Source: Paulownia fortunei
Lineage: Eukaryota > Streptophyta > Magnoliopsida > Lamiales > Paulowniaceae
Direction: 5' to 3'
DNA: 64,000 nt
NCBI GenBank assembly: GCA_019321725.1
Contig: CM033108.1
Coordinates: forward strand, 6,342,060 to 6,406,059
Each line of letters opens with the position of its first letter. Within the stretch, counting starts at the first letter, position 1. Made by a program: the position numbers and the translations under genes. This document shows, piece by piece, positions 48,403-60,963 of the stretch. Below the pieces are notes generated by a model. That model had not been told where the DNA came from. It worked only from the letters and a program-made list of their open reading frames with translations, and did no database searches.

Positions 48403-50460
48403 ATGCCACAACCACAACCACTACCGCAACTAGCTATCTGGAATTATTTTCAGTCCATAATCAATCAACACTATTCTGGGATTGCTCGTCAGACCATCAA
48501 TGCCTACAACTTAGAGTTGAAACTTGCACTAATCAGCATTGTGCAACATAATTAGTTTGGTGGATCAGCCTAAGAAGATCCGAATGCTTACCTAGCTATA
48601 TTTCTAGAGATTTGCAATACAATCAAACTGAATGGAGTTTTAATGATTTCATACGACTTTATTTATTCCCATTCTCTCTCAGAGATGCCCGACTTTGGTC
48701 ACACTCATTTGCATCAGGAACTATTACCAATTGGAATGATTTAACTTACAAGTTTCTGATTAAGTTTTTCCATCCAAGTAGGACGCCGCAGTTGAAATGT
48801 GAGATATCTTAGTTTAAACAAATAGACTTCGAACCACTATATAAGGCATGTGAATAATTTAAAGAACTACTTAGGAGATGCACTCAACAGGGTTATGAGG
48901 ATTAACAACAGGTGCAATACTTTTACAATAGGTTAAATGGACAAACTAGGACTATTATTGATGCGACAACAGAGGGGACCCTGATATCAAGGGCTGTGAG
49001 TGATGCCCATTTATTGTTGGAAGAGATGGCGACCAATAGCTATCAATGGCCTTCCAAGAGATCATTGGTAAAAAAAGTAGCTGGAGTTGGTGAGTTGGAT
49101 TCATTGACTGCACTTACTGCTCAAGTTTCTGTATTGTCCAACCAAATTTCAGCCATGTTTACCAATGAAGCTTCTTAAAGAGTGGATGCCACCTAATATC
49201 ATGCCATTCAATGAGATTGGGGTGAGTCATGAACAAGTTAACTATATGAATAACTGGGACTTCAGTAATCAGGGTAATCAATTGCCAAATCATTATCATT
49301 TGAGACTTTGTAGCCATGAGAATCTCTTATATGGGAACTCAAAAAATGTGTTTCAATCTCCTCCAGACTATAACAATCCATCCAACTCTAACAATCAAGG
49401 GGATGAGAAAAATCATCCTTAGAGGATACGCTTAGCACTTTCATTGGTGAGATAAGAGCCAGATTAAATTGTAATGAAACTAAGGTTGACAACATTGAAA
49501 ACTAGTTGGGACATTTGGCGTCAAGTGTAGAGCTCAAATGACTAGTGTGGGGGCATAAATCAAGTCTTTGGAGACCCAAATCAGGTAGTTGGCTATAGTA
49601 GTAAGTGCCCAACAGCAAAAAAGAAAGTTCCTAAGTGACACTAAAGTAAATTCTAGGGAACAATACAATGTAATTCATCTGAGAGGTGACACAGAGGCTA
49701 AAGGTCCAGAGCTAAGAAAAGACGATGGAAAACAGACACATGAGGACGAGATTCAGAGTAATATAGGCAAAAAGGCTGACAAGCCTAAATCTATTTCTTT
49801 TCCTAATAATCCTTCAATTCTTAAAACACCCCTCCATTTCCCTCAAAGATTTTAAAAGAAAAATTTAGATGCTTAATTTGCTAAATTCTTATAAATCTTT
49901 AAGAAAATTCACATCAACATTCCTTTCGTAGATACAATGGAGCAAATGTCAAGCTATGTTAAATTCATGAAGGGTGTGATGTCGAAGAAGATGAAGTTAG
50001 ACGATTTTGAGATGATTAATCTAATCAAAGAGTGTAGTGCAATCATTCAAAGAAAACTACCATAGAAATTAAAGGATCTAGGTAGTTTTAATATTCCTTG
50101 CACTATTGATAGTTTGTAAATTGATGAGGCATTATGTGATCTTGGTGCTAGTATCAATCTAATGTCTTTATCTCTTTTTAGGAAATTAGGACTTGGAGAG
50201 GTAACACCGTCAAACACCATCTTACAATTGACAAATGTCTCTTACCTATCCTTAGGGAGTAATTGAGGATGTATTGGTGAAGGCTGACAAGTTCTTATTT
50301 CCTGCTGATTTTGTGGTGTTTGATATGGAAGAAGTCCAAGAGATTCCTCTCATGTTTGGCCAACCATTCTTATACATTGGAAGGGCAATGATTGACATGC
50401 AATCAAGTGAACTTATATTGTGAGTTAATGATGAAGAAGTTATGTTCACCATTAATCAGA
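48403..50460 (+). pseudogene. gag-protease remnant of the plus-strand Athila-like element
   Basis: ATG at 48403 opens 50 codons ending in TAG at 48553. The retrotransposon Gag capsid-like domain continues in pieces (EDPNAYLAIFLEICNTIK near 48575; LYLFPFSLRDARLWSHSFASG near 48660-48720; YKFLIKFFHPS near 48750-48780). A helical segment follows at 48912-49178 and a Lys/Glu-rich linker at 49589-49855. An aspartic-protease-like region is at about 50105-50430, with DLGASINLM at the active-site position and PLMFGQPFLYIGRAMID downstream. At least five stops or frameshifts separate these blocks, so no complete product is expected. The domain order is as in Athila-type elements; pol is absent. Confidence 0.75.
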
Positions 50461-52237
50461 CTAAGAGGCCTGAAACTGAATCAAATACTTGTCATCAGGT
50501 GGACACTTTAACTTGAAAAAGCAACGAGGTTGAAAGGTAACCAAGGAAAATATGGACAACATCCCTATTGGAGCCCCGACTTGATGGAACTTTCAAAGTC
50601 TGGCTAAAAACTATAAATTTAGCGCTTCTTGAGAGGCAACCCAAGCTATTTACTTGGTTTATTTCAATTATAGTTGAATTTCCATTTATATTATAGCTTA
50701 GAAATTTTTTTTAGGTTGATTTATCCCTTAGTTTGTGTTAGTTTGATTAATTTTTTCATTGCCTTTTTCTTGTTGGTTGAAAAATTGAAAGCTAAAAAAA
50801 AAGGATTTATTTATACTCCTACCCCAATGATGCATCATATTTTCAAGGAAGTCCTCTGCTTTTATTATTTTATTTTACATTGAGGATAATGTACTATTTA
50901 AGTTTGGAGGGAGTACCCTTCGATCTTTTAGTTGGCTTTTATTTTTTGTTGGATTTTTTTTATTCTTATTGTTAAGCTGGATTTGCTTTGTTTTTTTTTC
51001 TATTATCGAAAAAAAAACCATTTGTTTTTGTCGAAATGTTTGGCATGTATGTTGGTTTTACTAACTTTGTGATTCTTGCCATTTTTTGAGCATTAGCCTT
51101 TTCTTGAATTGATTTTGTCTGCTTAGAGAAGGTTTATAGGAAACACTTGTTTTCTGAATGATCCCACCAAGCTATAGAACTTGTTTGATCACTAGTTGAG
51201 GTGAAATACTATGTGACATAGCATTAGGGAGATGATTTAGGTCATCCTGTGATCGATTGAGCCTATATAGCCAACCCATATATTATTTTTTCCTAGTCTC
51301 CCATTTTGAGCCTATTAATGCCTTTCTCTTGTTATCTCATACATAATTCCTTAAACCTCACACATATTTTATCTATAATTGAACTCGTTCACTCATACAG
51401 ACGAGTATTCTAGGATAAAATATAAGAAGTTTGAGCACAATTACAGTTGAAAAGTGGAAATTAAAAAATAAAAGTGCTAAGGCATATGTGTAGATCTTCC
51501 CAATCTCATAAATGAAAAGAACCCCTTATGTATAATGAATTAATTAAGTTTGGGGGTATCACATTTATGAAGAAAAAAGAAGAAATTCTATAAAAGTTCT
51601 ACAAAAAAAAAGACAAGAAGAAAAAATTAGCAAAAGAATAATAAAAAAAAGTGATGGATGTCAAATGAAAAATCTAAGATGAGATATATGTAAAGGGATG
51701 ACATGGATGGATATATTGAAGTGGTGGTGCTCTACACATGGTTCTAGATGATCGTGTGTTTTGGGTAACTTTGAGCAACTATTATCCGCATTTTTCTACC
51801 ATTTCCCAAGCCACATATTACAAGCCTTGAAAATTATTTTGATATTTGATGCTATAGTTCATCTACATTAGTGGAGATTAATGTGAAAGACAAGCTTATG
51901 GAGTTTGAAAAATTTTCAATCTCAATCAAAAGTGGATCATCTAGAAAGTATCTAGCCTTATAAACTTATCCGAGTAATGAATATGATTTGATTAATTGGC
52001 TATTCACACATACACACAAGGTCATGAGGTTTAGTTGAAACTTGCATACATGTTGACATTTTAGATATTGACGTACTTTTGAAGTTCTTTCTGAGTCATG
52101 ATTTTTTACAATCTTTGAGGCGTGATGATTGTTCGATGCTAGTTGACACTCAAGATGCTTTGGGAATATTTTGTTTAGTTTAGTTGTTTTTCTTTGTTTT
52201 GTTTGAGGACAAGCAAACTTTTAAGTTTGGTAGTATT
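50461..52237 (+). other. Noncoding 3' region of the plus-strand Athila-like element
   Basis: No RT, RNase H, integrase or envelope-like coding sequence is recognised. Two purine-rich motifs are present: attgaggataatgtac ... ttaagtttggagggagta (50879-50917) and tttgaggacaagcaaac ... ttaagtttggtagtatt (52202-52237). The second abuts the 3' LTR and is the likely polypurine tract; the first is an inner copy 1.3 kb upstream. Confidence 0.6.
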
Positions 52238-53831
52238 TGTTGAGTTGGTTTTATACCTTTAATTCAGATACCTTTAACTTAATATTTTCTTAGTCTTCAA
52301 ATATTTTCTATTACTTTTTATGTGTTTTATAGATATTTATAGGAAAATAAAAGTGGTGGAGATGTCCAAGTAATCCAAGAAAAAATACTAAGCCAAAAAC
52401 TCCAAAATAGAGGTGCTACAACTCCAGTTCTAACTTTGGGCAAGTTTTGTATTCTGAGCATAACATTGTCCTCTAAAGTCCAATTGATGTGATTCTTGAT
52501 GATTTGGGAAGTAAGAGATGGAGCTATAACTTTCAAGTTGATCACTCAGACCAGTTTGGTCATTATAAAAGAGAAAAAATGAGTTAACAAGTCAGCATCG
52601 GACTGAAACTTTCAGATATGCCATGTCTCGGTATTTTATCATAACTCTCTCCAAAAATTTGATATTAATCTGATTCAAGCGGCTATAAAAATCCACAAAC
52701 AGAGCTACAATTCATAAAACTCCAAAAGCTAATTCATTTAGGATATAGGTCAAAAAATCAAAAGTTTGTCATTGCGGCACCTGATTTTGGCAGCACGGCC
52801 TGACTACTGAAATTAGGCAGTAAGCTTAGCATTTTTTGGCGCAGCGGTGCCATCTGATCAATTTGTGTGTTAAAAGGGCTTCAAATACGGATTTGGGGGG
52901 AAAGAGGAAAAATAAAAGGCTCGAGACTCTTTCAAAACAACTTGGCACTTTAGAAAATACAAGAAGAGGACTTGGAAATAAGAAGAAGACTTCAACAAGA
53001 CAATCGAAGCCATCCATCATTTGGAGACAAAGAGGATTTTCCTACCCTTATCTTTTATTTTCTCTCTTTGATTTCTTGATTATTGCCCATGATGTGTAGA
53101 CACTTGACTATGAGTTTTTCAACTTTAGTTATGAACTAAATTCTAGTTTTTAGGGGATGATATAACCTATGTTGAATCCTATGATTTGAATTCCAATTTA
53201 TGTTATTTCAAATTCCTCAATTTATTTATGTTATCTTGTTTTGATTCAATTCATGATTAATTGGCCATTAATCTTGAATGTTTGGTAGCTGAAATTCGAC
53301 ACTCGAGAGAGAAAATTTTATGCATGACCATATATAACACAATCTAGGAATACATAGAGTCGAGAGACTTATGAACCCTTTGAAGTTTTATTAAAGAATC
53401 CATTCAGCTTTGATAGAATTATAGTTTTGGATTTTTATAAAGATATCCAAATTCGAATTAGAATTCATAATCACTTGACACTCGAGAGAGGGAGTTAAAT
53501 ACTTTAAGGATTCTTGACTTATAAGTTGTTGGCTTGAAATTGATAAATTGGATTGGTGAACATAGGTGAAAACTAGGTGAATCATACATCTAGAATTCCT
53601 TACTTATTAAGTATTCGATAAATTATCTAAGTAAACTTTTCTAGTATAATTATAGGATTCTTTAGTTTTATTAATTATAACTCTTGTTCAGGTTATCTGA
53701 ATAAAGTTAGGATTATTCTAATTATAGTATTTAGTGTGGATTTTGTATCAATCCCTGTGGATATGACAACCATTCTCATCAATCTATACTAAAACTTGGC
53801 ACCATACACTTGCATAGAATTTCAACGAACA
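52238..53831 (+). repeat. 3' LTR of the plus-strand Athila-like element
   Basis: It starts TGTTGAGTTGGTTTTATACC and ends TTTCAACGAACA, keeping TG..CA ends, then CAACT. It is about 50 bp longer than the 5' copy because of small indels. The open frames at 52826-53099 match those in the 5' LTR near 47249-47504 and are not genes. Confidence 0.85.
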
Positions 53832-53836
53832 CAACT

Positions 53837-54041
53837 CATCTAGTACCTCTACCACTGACTGTCGTGGATAGGCCTCAAGAATAGGCGACCAATGCTAAGA
53901 TGCAATCCACTTAGTAGGTTGACAAACTTCTCAGCTGAAAAAAGATGGTCAAGACAAGGATGGCAATAAAAACCTAATTATAGATGAATATCCTTATATT
54001 GATGATTCAAGTGATGGTGATCATAACCATCAAAGAGGAGC
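53837..54041 (+). pseudogene. Old coding-like remnant, part 2 (between two insertions)
   Basis: About 205 bp between the CAACT duplication of the Athila-like element and the TAGAG duplication of gypsy element 2. The text continues in frame-like fashion (THLVPLPLTVVDRPQE then stops) and has the composition of 44340-46690. It is interpreted as one original sequence cut twice. Confidence 0.35.
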
Positions 54042-54046
54042 TAGAG
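54042..54046. repeat. Target-site duplication TAGAG, left copy
   Basis: TAGAG directly precedes the 5' LTR; the identical five bases follow the 3' LTR at 63257-63261. Confidence 0.9.
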
Positions 54047-56343
54047 TGTAATGCCCAATTCTCAATTCTCTCTTACATAGCCAATAATAAGCATTTTGCA
54101 TGAATATGCATCTAATCAATATGCATTATTGAATTATGGCATACAAATAACATGATTGCACGAACATGAATAATTGTTATTATATGCTTTAGTTATGATT
54201 TAACATGCATTAGTACATGAAATATGAGATCAAACTTTCATTTATTGATTTAACATATTCCTTAAGTGCCCTTTTTGCAGTGAAAAGCTCAGTATCTCGG
54301 TTAAGGAAGATTGATGTGTTGAATGACCATGAAATGAATTATTTGTATTGCTTCATACTAGTTATATGCTAAAGTGATTAATTGCCTAAATATTTACTTG
54401 AAATATGTTACATTTGGCTAAGAACTAAAAGTATGCACAATAGTGCAATTTGATTGGTTGGTTGACTAGGTTGCATAAAACCATTCTAAACCGCATTGCA
54501 CTTGATTATAACACCAAAGCATCAATTTTTGTCATCTCCTTAGCCCATGAACGTGGCTTTTGGCATGAGAAGACACCAAGCATAATGCAACCAATCATCA
54601 CCCTCAATTTACCTCTCTTTGAAAGGTCAAAGAAATCATTTTCATCCATATTTCTTGTGGAAGCACCTCAAAAATGACCAGCCCTTATTCTCCTAAGTTT
54701 CTCCCAAATTTCTACACTCTCATACTCACAAAAATTGAATTTAATCCATAGGAATCCATAGAACACAAGCTAGAACAAGTTTCCACTCCTTTTAAGCTTG
54801 AAAACCGTTAATTTTGAAGCTTAATTCCAACTTAATCAAGGTATATTCTTTTTCAATATTTCTTATGATGAATTTGTAGTATCTTGGATGGTTACATGTT
54901 TTAGTATGTTTTTGTATGATTGAAAACTTAAGTAAGTTACACTTGAAGTCAAAACCAAGTTAATTAAACTAGTTTTTAGCAAAATTGATAGTCTTGTAAA
55001 ATTATTTAATTTACTTGTTTCTATTGATTTTGTAATGCTTATATTGTGTTTGAAGGTTCCTACAAATGATTGTGAACAATAGCAATTAGTTTGCTTAATT
55101 GAAGGTTAGAATCAATTTAAATTAGAATCAAGTTTACGTCATTTTAATTCGGATTGTGTTCATATTTTAGGGGCTGCCCTAATAATTATGTTTGAATTAT
55201 TAGTTATTTAATAGCTGCCCTAATGTTTAATGTTTTGAATTAGTAGTAAAATATGGAGTATGCATTATTTTTAAGGTTATGTAATTGATATGTAATACTT
55301 TACAAAAGATTGAAAAGTGTATATGAACTTTAACTAGAATAGACTAAATGATTTATAAAAAGGACATTAAATGGTACATGATTTGATTATCTTAGGCCTT
55401 TAATACATCCTATCTTCCAAAGAGATTGGTCTTTTCACTTGCCACAAAGTGGACTTGAGGTAAGTTGAAGCTTTCATTTGCTGTATCACAAGAATCATAT
55501 AATGTTGTCCATGTTTTAATGTGACTGTTATTATTTGTGAAATGATGTAATGTTTGATGCATTTATGGTTTATGAAGCATGATACTATTAAGGATATAAT
55601 GATATTTTTGAAAAAGAAGTATGGTACTTGATTGATGGTCGGGTAGACAAGGGACGTAGGAGGGACCGGCGGACCCAACAAATGGTGGCAAATACTTGAG
55701 GTTGAAAAACCAGTATAGGAAAGTCACAATGAATGAGATAGAATACAGCTAATACCTAAGGTTGAAAGATCAAGTATGGAAACTCCGTATTATTTCTCTT
55801 ATTGGTCAATCATTATAAACAGGTTGCAAAAACCATGGTCTATCGCTATTTAATTAGGTACCACACTTCGAGGGCCCTAAAGAATGATTTATGAAAGAAA
55901 GTTATTAAATTGAATATTGCATTTAATCATTTATGTGATTTGTATGTACGCTATTTGTTATTGCATCAGTTTCACCTTACTGAGCTTTTAGCTGATTAGA
56001 TTCATGTAATGCAGGTGGAAATGTACAGGTTTAGAGGTTGACTGAGTCTCCAGAGCGGCCGAACAGAGATTTGTTTATATGTCATGTTTCGACCTGTTTT
56101 GTAGTTTATTTTGAAAAATCTATTTTGTTTTTAAATAAGCCGCTCTGTTATGGTTTTGTAAATAGATGTACTCAATTTTGATATATGTATATAGTGTGTT
56201 TAAAACGATTCAAGCTCTCTCTTATAGCTAAAAATGGGAACTTTTATTAAAACCATAACTTTAGTATTGATGAAAAATTAACATTTCTTGACTTAACTGT
56301 ATTAGCTTGTTTAAGCTCTGCAGTTAGGTTAAGGGCTGTTATA
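54047..56343 (+). repeat. 5' LTR of gypsy element 2
   Basis: It starts TGTAATGCCCAATTCTC and ends GGGCTGTTATA, where the terminal CA has become TA. It pairs with 60964-63256. A 75-codon frame at 54450-54677 is repeated in the 3' LTR (61367-61594) with one residue change; it has no known domain. Confidence 0.92.
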
Positions 56344-56348
56344 GTTTG

Positions 56349-56360
56349 TGGTATCAGAGC
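56349..56360 (+). other. Primer-binding site, initiator tRNA-Met type
   Basis: TGGTATCAGAGC lies five bases after the 5' LTR and is complementary to the 3' end of plant initiator tRNA-Met. It is intact here, unlike in gypsy element 1. Confidence 0.88.
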
Positions 56361-56626
56361 GGAGGTTTAGTCATTCCTGTAGACAAAAGAAGGCATATGA
56401 ACACATCCTGGCTGGGAAACTCGGTCAACTACTTGTTTATTTGCTTTTATGTTTATTTGATTATATTTCATTGCATGTTACTGTCATGATTATGCATTTA
56501 TTATTGGCTAATGAATGGAATGAGACTGGACAATGCATATCAGGTCATGGCACCAAAAAGGAAGACAATGAATGATCATGAGGGTAATCATAGTGTGGTG
56601 GACAATTTGACTGACAACAAACTAGA

Positions 56627-58309
56627 ATGCATGGTGAACAGATACAACAATTGCTAGATATGCAACAAAGAACCCAAGAACAGAATCAGCGTCTTCCTCC
56701 ACCACAAGCTCAACAGGATCCTTCACAGGCTGTATATGAGAAGTTTAGAAAGATGGAATCGGTTGATTTTAATGGTCGGTCTGATCCCATGGTTGTAGAG
56801 GAATGGGTAAAATCTTTGGACACTATCTTTGACTACATGCGAATTGATGATGTTGAGAAGGTACTCTGTGCAATTTTTTTGTTGAAGAAGGATGCTAGAA
56901 CTTGGTGGGAAGGAGCTAAACTTGCAGTGAATATGGAAGAACTAACTTGGGAGAGGTTTAAAACAATCTTTTATGATAAGTATTTCACCAGGGATGCTAG
57001 GTCACTCAGAGTAAAGGAATTCTTGGAGTTAAAACAAGGAGGGATGTCTGTATGTGATTATGTGAGAAAATTTGAACATGATTGCAAGTATGTACCATAC
57101 ATCGCCAGAGACAACAATGAGAAGATGGATCATTTCTTGAGGGGCCTTAATCCTGAAATTAGAAGAGATGTGAGAATGTCTTCAGTAACAGAGTTTAGAG
57201 AACTGGTGGACAAGGCTTTGATGGCTGATTTAGATGAGAAAGAGATTGAGAAATTCCAACAACAAAAGAAGCAAGTATTCACTCCAAGAAATCTAAACCA
57301 GTGGAAGAAAGGAGAGCAAAAATCAAGCCAAGGGAATAAAAAGCGTCCTAGAGTTGGACAGACTTCTTCTACAATTGAAAGGCCTAAATGTACTAAGTGT
57401 GGGAAGAATCATTTTGGGGAATGCTATAGTGGTACTAATCGTTGCTTTAAGTGTAAAAAGCCTGGACATATAACAAAGGATTGCCCAACAGTACATGGAA
57501 AAGTTCAGGGGAGAGTGTATGCAATGACACAAGAACAAACTGATGCATATGCTTCCGTAGTCACAGGTACAATTTTAATTTCTGGGATACCTGCAATTGC
57601 ATTGATAGATTCTGGATCTACGCATTCATTTGCATCATGTGCATTTGTGAGAAAATTGGGCATTACACCAGATTTATTAAAAGTAAGGTACAGTGTGACT
57701 GTTCCATCTGGGGAAAAAATAGATTCCAACCAAATTTTAAGGGCTTGTTCTATTCAGATTAGTGATAGGACTCTCTATGGAGATCTTGTTGTTTTACCGA
57801 TGCCAAATTTTGATGTTATTCTGGGTATGGATTGGCTTACCAAATATCATGCAACAATTGATTGTAACAAAAAGATTGTGATTTTTCAGCCACCTGGGGA
57901 AGAACAATTTATGTTTAATGGTATCTTATTCTCACGGTCCTTACCAATTATATCTGCTTTGAAAGCTCAAAAGATGTTGAATAAAGGTTGTGTTGGGTAT
58001 TTGGCAAGTGTTCTGGACACCTCAGTTGAAGCAGAATTGAAGCCAGAAGATGTAGATGTGGTTCAAGAATTTCTTGAGGTATTTCCAGATAATTTACTGG
58101 GACTACCACCAAATCGAGAGATCGAATTTGTGATTGATGTTATGCCAGGAACTACTTCTATTTCTAAAGCACCATACCGAATGGAACCAACAGAATTGAA
58201 AGAGTTAAAAGTTCAATTGCAAGAATTGCTTGATAAGGGTTTTATTCGCCCTAGTTATTCTCCTTGGGGAGCACCTGTGTTGTTCTGGTACATTGCGGTT
58301 GTGCATTGA
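56627..58309 (+). CDS. Gag-protease polyprotein (with start of RT) of gypsy element 2
   Basis: This is the longest open frame of the window, 560 codons. A possible true start is the ATG at 56548, one frame away, so a 1-nt shift probably cut off the N terminus. Domains: capsid-like Gag about residues 40-190 ([21 protein letters not shown]), a basic linker, Cys-rich nucleocapsid with a half-motif at C255 and a CX2CX4HX4C zinc knuckle at 273-286, an aspartic protease with DSGS at 328-331 and GMDWL near 400, then the first part of RT ([17 protein letters not shown]). In active elements Gag packages RNA and the protease cleaves the polyprotein. The frame ends by a deletion/frameshift at about 58286, after which RT continues in another frame. 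Confidence 0.85.
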   Translation: MHGEQIQQLLDMQQRTQEQNQRLPPPQAQQDPSQAVYEKFRKMESVDFNGRSDPMVVEEWVKSLDTIFDYMRIDDVEKVLCAIFLLKKDARTWWEGAKLAVNMEELTWERFKTIFYDKYFTRDARSLRVKEFLELKQGGMSVCDYVRKFEHDCKYVPYIARDNNEKMDHFLRGLNPEIRRDVRMSSVTEFRELVDKALMADLDEKEIEKFQQQKKQVFTPRNLNQWKKGEQKSSQGNKKRPRVGQTSSTIERPKCTKCGKNHFGECYSGTNRCFKCKKPGHITKDCPTVHGKVQGRVYAMTQEQTDAYASVVTGTILISGIPAIALIDSGSTHSFASCAFVRKLGITPDLLKVRYSVTVPSGEKIDSNQILRACSIQISDRTLYGDLVVLPMPNFDVILGMDWLTKYHATIDCNKKIVIFQPPGEEQFMFNGILFSRSLPIISALKAQKMLNKGCVGYLASVLDTSVEAELKPEDVDVVQEFLEVFPDNLLGLPPNREIEFVIDVMPGTTSISKAPYRMEPTELKELKVQLQELLDKGFIRPSYSPWGAPVLFWYIAVVH

Positions 58310-58900
58310 TTATAGAGAGTTGAATAAGATAACAGTCAAGAATAAGTATCCACTCCCAAGAATGGATGATTTGTTTGATCAATTGCAGTGAGCATCTGTA
58401 TTTTCTAAGATTGATTTGCGCTCTGGGTATCATCAATTGAAGATCAAGGAAGAAGACATACCAAAGACTGCATTCCGAACAAGGTATGGACATTATGAAT
58501 TTCTAGTGATGCCTTTCGGTTTAACCAATACCCCTGCAGCTTTTATGGATCTAATGAATAGGGTGTTCAAGCAATATCTCGATAAATTTGTGATTGTATT
58601 TATTGATGACATCCTAATTTATTCACGTGATAAAGAAGAGCACAAGGAACATTTGAAAATTGTGCTGCAAGTTCTTAAGGAAAAATAGTTATATGCTAAA
58701 TTCAAGAAGTGTGAGTTTTGGCTTGAACAAGTGGTATTCCTAGGTCATATAGTATCAAAGGATGGTATTTCTGTTGATCCGAGCAAGGTAGAAGCTGTCA
58801 TTAAGTGGCCAACACCAACAAATGTATCAGAAGTAAGGAGTTTCTTGGGATTAGCAGGGTACTATCGATGATTTGTTCAGGGATTTTTAAAGATAGCAAC
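58287..58900 (+). pseudogene. Reverse transcriptase remnant of gypsy element 2
   Basis: RT resumes after the break near 58286 and includes [10 protein letters not shown] (near 58300), [16 protein letters not shown], and the catalytic [10 protein letters not shown] (near 58600). Breaks: TGA at 58389, TAG at 58686, TGA at 58869 in a YYR-stop-F context. The longest open piece is 58416-58688. Two of the three stops fit single C-to-T changes, one at a CpG. Confidence 0.88.
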
Positions 58901-59435
58901 TCCAATGACAATGTTGACAAGAAAGAATGTGAAGTTCTTGTGGACCGATGCTTGTGAAAAAAGTTTTCAAGAACTGAAACATAAATTGACTACAGCTCAT
59001 GTTCTTACCATTCCAACTGAAATTAGTGGATTCGTGGTGTACAGTGACGCTTCAAAAAATGGTTTGGGTGTTGTTTTAATGCAAAATGGGAAGGTTATTG
59101 CCTATGCTTCAAGGCAATTGAAGAAATATGAAAAGAATTATCCAACCCATGATTTGGAACTTGCTGCTGTAGTTTTTGCCTTGAAAATTTGGAGACATTA
59201 TTTGTATGGTGAGAAGTGTGAGATATACACAAATCATAAGAGTTTGAAGTACTTCTTTACCCAAAAAGAGTTGAATATGAGACAAAGAAGATGGTTAGAA
59301 CTTGTGAAGGATTATGATTGTGTGATCAACTATCATCCTGGTAAAGCGAATGTGGTTGCAGATGCATTGAGCAGAAAATCCACGTCTTCTCTTTTTTTAT
59401 ACAAAAGTCAATATTACTGGATTTGCAGAGATTAG
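58901..59435 (+). pseudogene. RNase H domain remnant of gypsy element 2
   Basis: Open from 58905 to 59435. It shows [13 protein letters not shown] (first catalytic Asp), [24 protein letters not shown], the [11 protein letters not shown] segment, and VADALSRKS at the end of the domain. A frameshift in a T-rich run near 59393 ends it. RNase H would remove the RNA template during reverse transcription in an active element. Confidence 0.85.
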
Positions 59436-60513
59436 AGCTTGAAATTGTACATAAAGGGAAAAAGTGTTTGTTGTCAGCCTTAGTTGTTGAGACCTGCACT
59501 TCAAGATCGAATTAGAGAAGGTCAAAAGGTGGACACGCATTTGTGTAGATTGAAAAGAATGATTGAGGTTGGAAAGAGGTCAGACTTCTCTATTACTGAT
59601 GATGGGATTATTCGATATAAAGGGAGACTGTGTGTGCCATTTGACAAGGCCATAAAATGAGATATTTTAGAAGAAGCTCATACTACTCCTTATTCAGTAC
59701 ACCTAGGTAGCACAAAATGTATAAGGACTTACAACAACATTATTAGTGGCCTAAAATGAAGAGAGATATAGCAAAATTTGTGGCTGAATGTCTAACTTGT
59801 CAACAAGTTAAGATTGAATATCAAAGACCATCAGGGTTATTGAAGCCTTTGTTGATTCCAGAGTGGAAATGGGAGCACATTACAATGGACTTTGTGCTTG
59901 GATTACCTAGAACACAAAAGGGGTATAATTCCATATGGGTGATTGTTGATAGATTAACTAAATCAACCCATTTTCTTCCAGTGAAATCCACATACAATAT
60001 GGACCAGTATGCTCAACAATATATTAAAGAGATAGTCAGGTTACATGGGGTGCCAGTTTCAATAGTGTCTACCAGAGATCATAAGTTTACATCTACATTT
60101 TGGAAGAGCTTACACAGTGCCATAGGAACGAAACTTGCATTCAGTATAGCATTTCATCCACAAAGTGACGGGCAATCAGAAAGGGTTATTCAGATATTAG
60201 AGGATATGTTAAGAGCTTGTGTGCTAGATTTTCAAGGGAGTTGGGATGCAAAGCTTCCATTAGTAGAGTTTACTTATAATAATAGCTACCAATCAACAAT
60301 TGGAATGGCGCCTTATGAAGCATTGTATGGAAGAAAATGTAGATCTCCAGTTCATTGGGATGAAGTTGGAGAACGAAGCCTACTTGGTCCAAAAATAGTT
60401 CAACATACCGCTAAGGTAGTGGAAAAGATACGAGAGAGAATGAAGATTGCGCAGAGTAGACAGAAAAGTTATGCAGATAATGGAGAAAAGATCTAGAGTT
60501 TTCCATTGGGGAT
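59436..60513 (+). pseudogene. Integrase remnant of gypsy element 2
   Basis: The zinc-binding part (HTTPYSVHLG ... CLTCQQ) spans about 59675-59810, with TGA at 59658 and TAG at 59744. The open part 59756-60496 holds the catalytic core: TMDFVLGLP (first acidic residue), a VSTRDHKF segment where the usual aspartate of the second position appears as Thr, and DGQSER with the downstream Glu. A 1-nt loss near 60480 then ends the frame. Confidence 0.88.
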
Positions 60514-60516
60514 CAT

Positions 60517-60949
60517 GTGTTCTTAAAAGTAGCTCCCATGAAAGGTGTTATGAGATTTGGAAAGAAAGGAAAACTCAGCCCAAGGTATGTCGGCCCATTC
60601 AAAATTCTCGAAAGAGTTGGTGATAAAGCTTATAGAGTGACCTTACCTCCATCATTATCTAGTGTTCACAATGTTTTCCATGTGTCTATGTTGAGAAAGT
60701 ACATTTCAAATCCTTCTCATGTGTTGAGTTATGAACCGTTGGAATTGACTCCTGATTTAGCCTATAGAAGAGAACCAGTGCAAATTTTAGATCAGAAGGA
60801 AAAAAGTTGAGAACGAAAAAGATTCGACTTGTTAAAGTATTATGGAGGAATCATTCTGTAGAAGAGGCCACATGGGAAAGAGAAGAAGAAATGCAGGGCA
60901 AGTATCCGGAATTATTTGGTATGTCAAATTTCGAGGACGAAATTTTTAT
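60517..60949 (+). pseudogene. Integrase C terminus and chromodomain-like tail of gypsy element 2
   Basis: The frame 60517-60810 shows VFLKVAPMKGVMRFGKKGK, LSPRYVGPF and VHNVFHVSMLRKY. A further shift near 60795 moves the reading to another frame, with LVKVLWRNH and EEATWEREEE, up to the usual terminal segment NFEDEIF before the polypurine tract. The chromodomain-like tail is thought to steer integration into heterochromatin in this lineage. Confidence 0.8.
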
Positions 60950-60963
60950 AAGGAAGGAAGGAT
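60950..60963 (+). other. Polypurine tract of gypsy element 2
   Basis: AAGGAAGGAAGGAT directly precedes the 3' LTR start TGTAATGC. Confidence 0.8.

Larger units (their letters stand above)
46696..53831 (+). mobile_element. Athila-like non-autonomous LTR element with gag-protease only
   Basis: The 7.1-kb element has LTRs of 1.54 and 1.59 kb, a TGGCGCC-type primer site, decayed gag and protease (48403-50460), then 1.8 kb of noncoding DNA with two purine-rich motifs, and a perfect CAACT target duplication. No RT, RNase H or integrase motif is found where pol should be. In structure it fits TR-GAG elements, which need proteins from a full-length relative. Confidence 0.82.
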
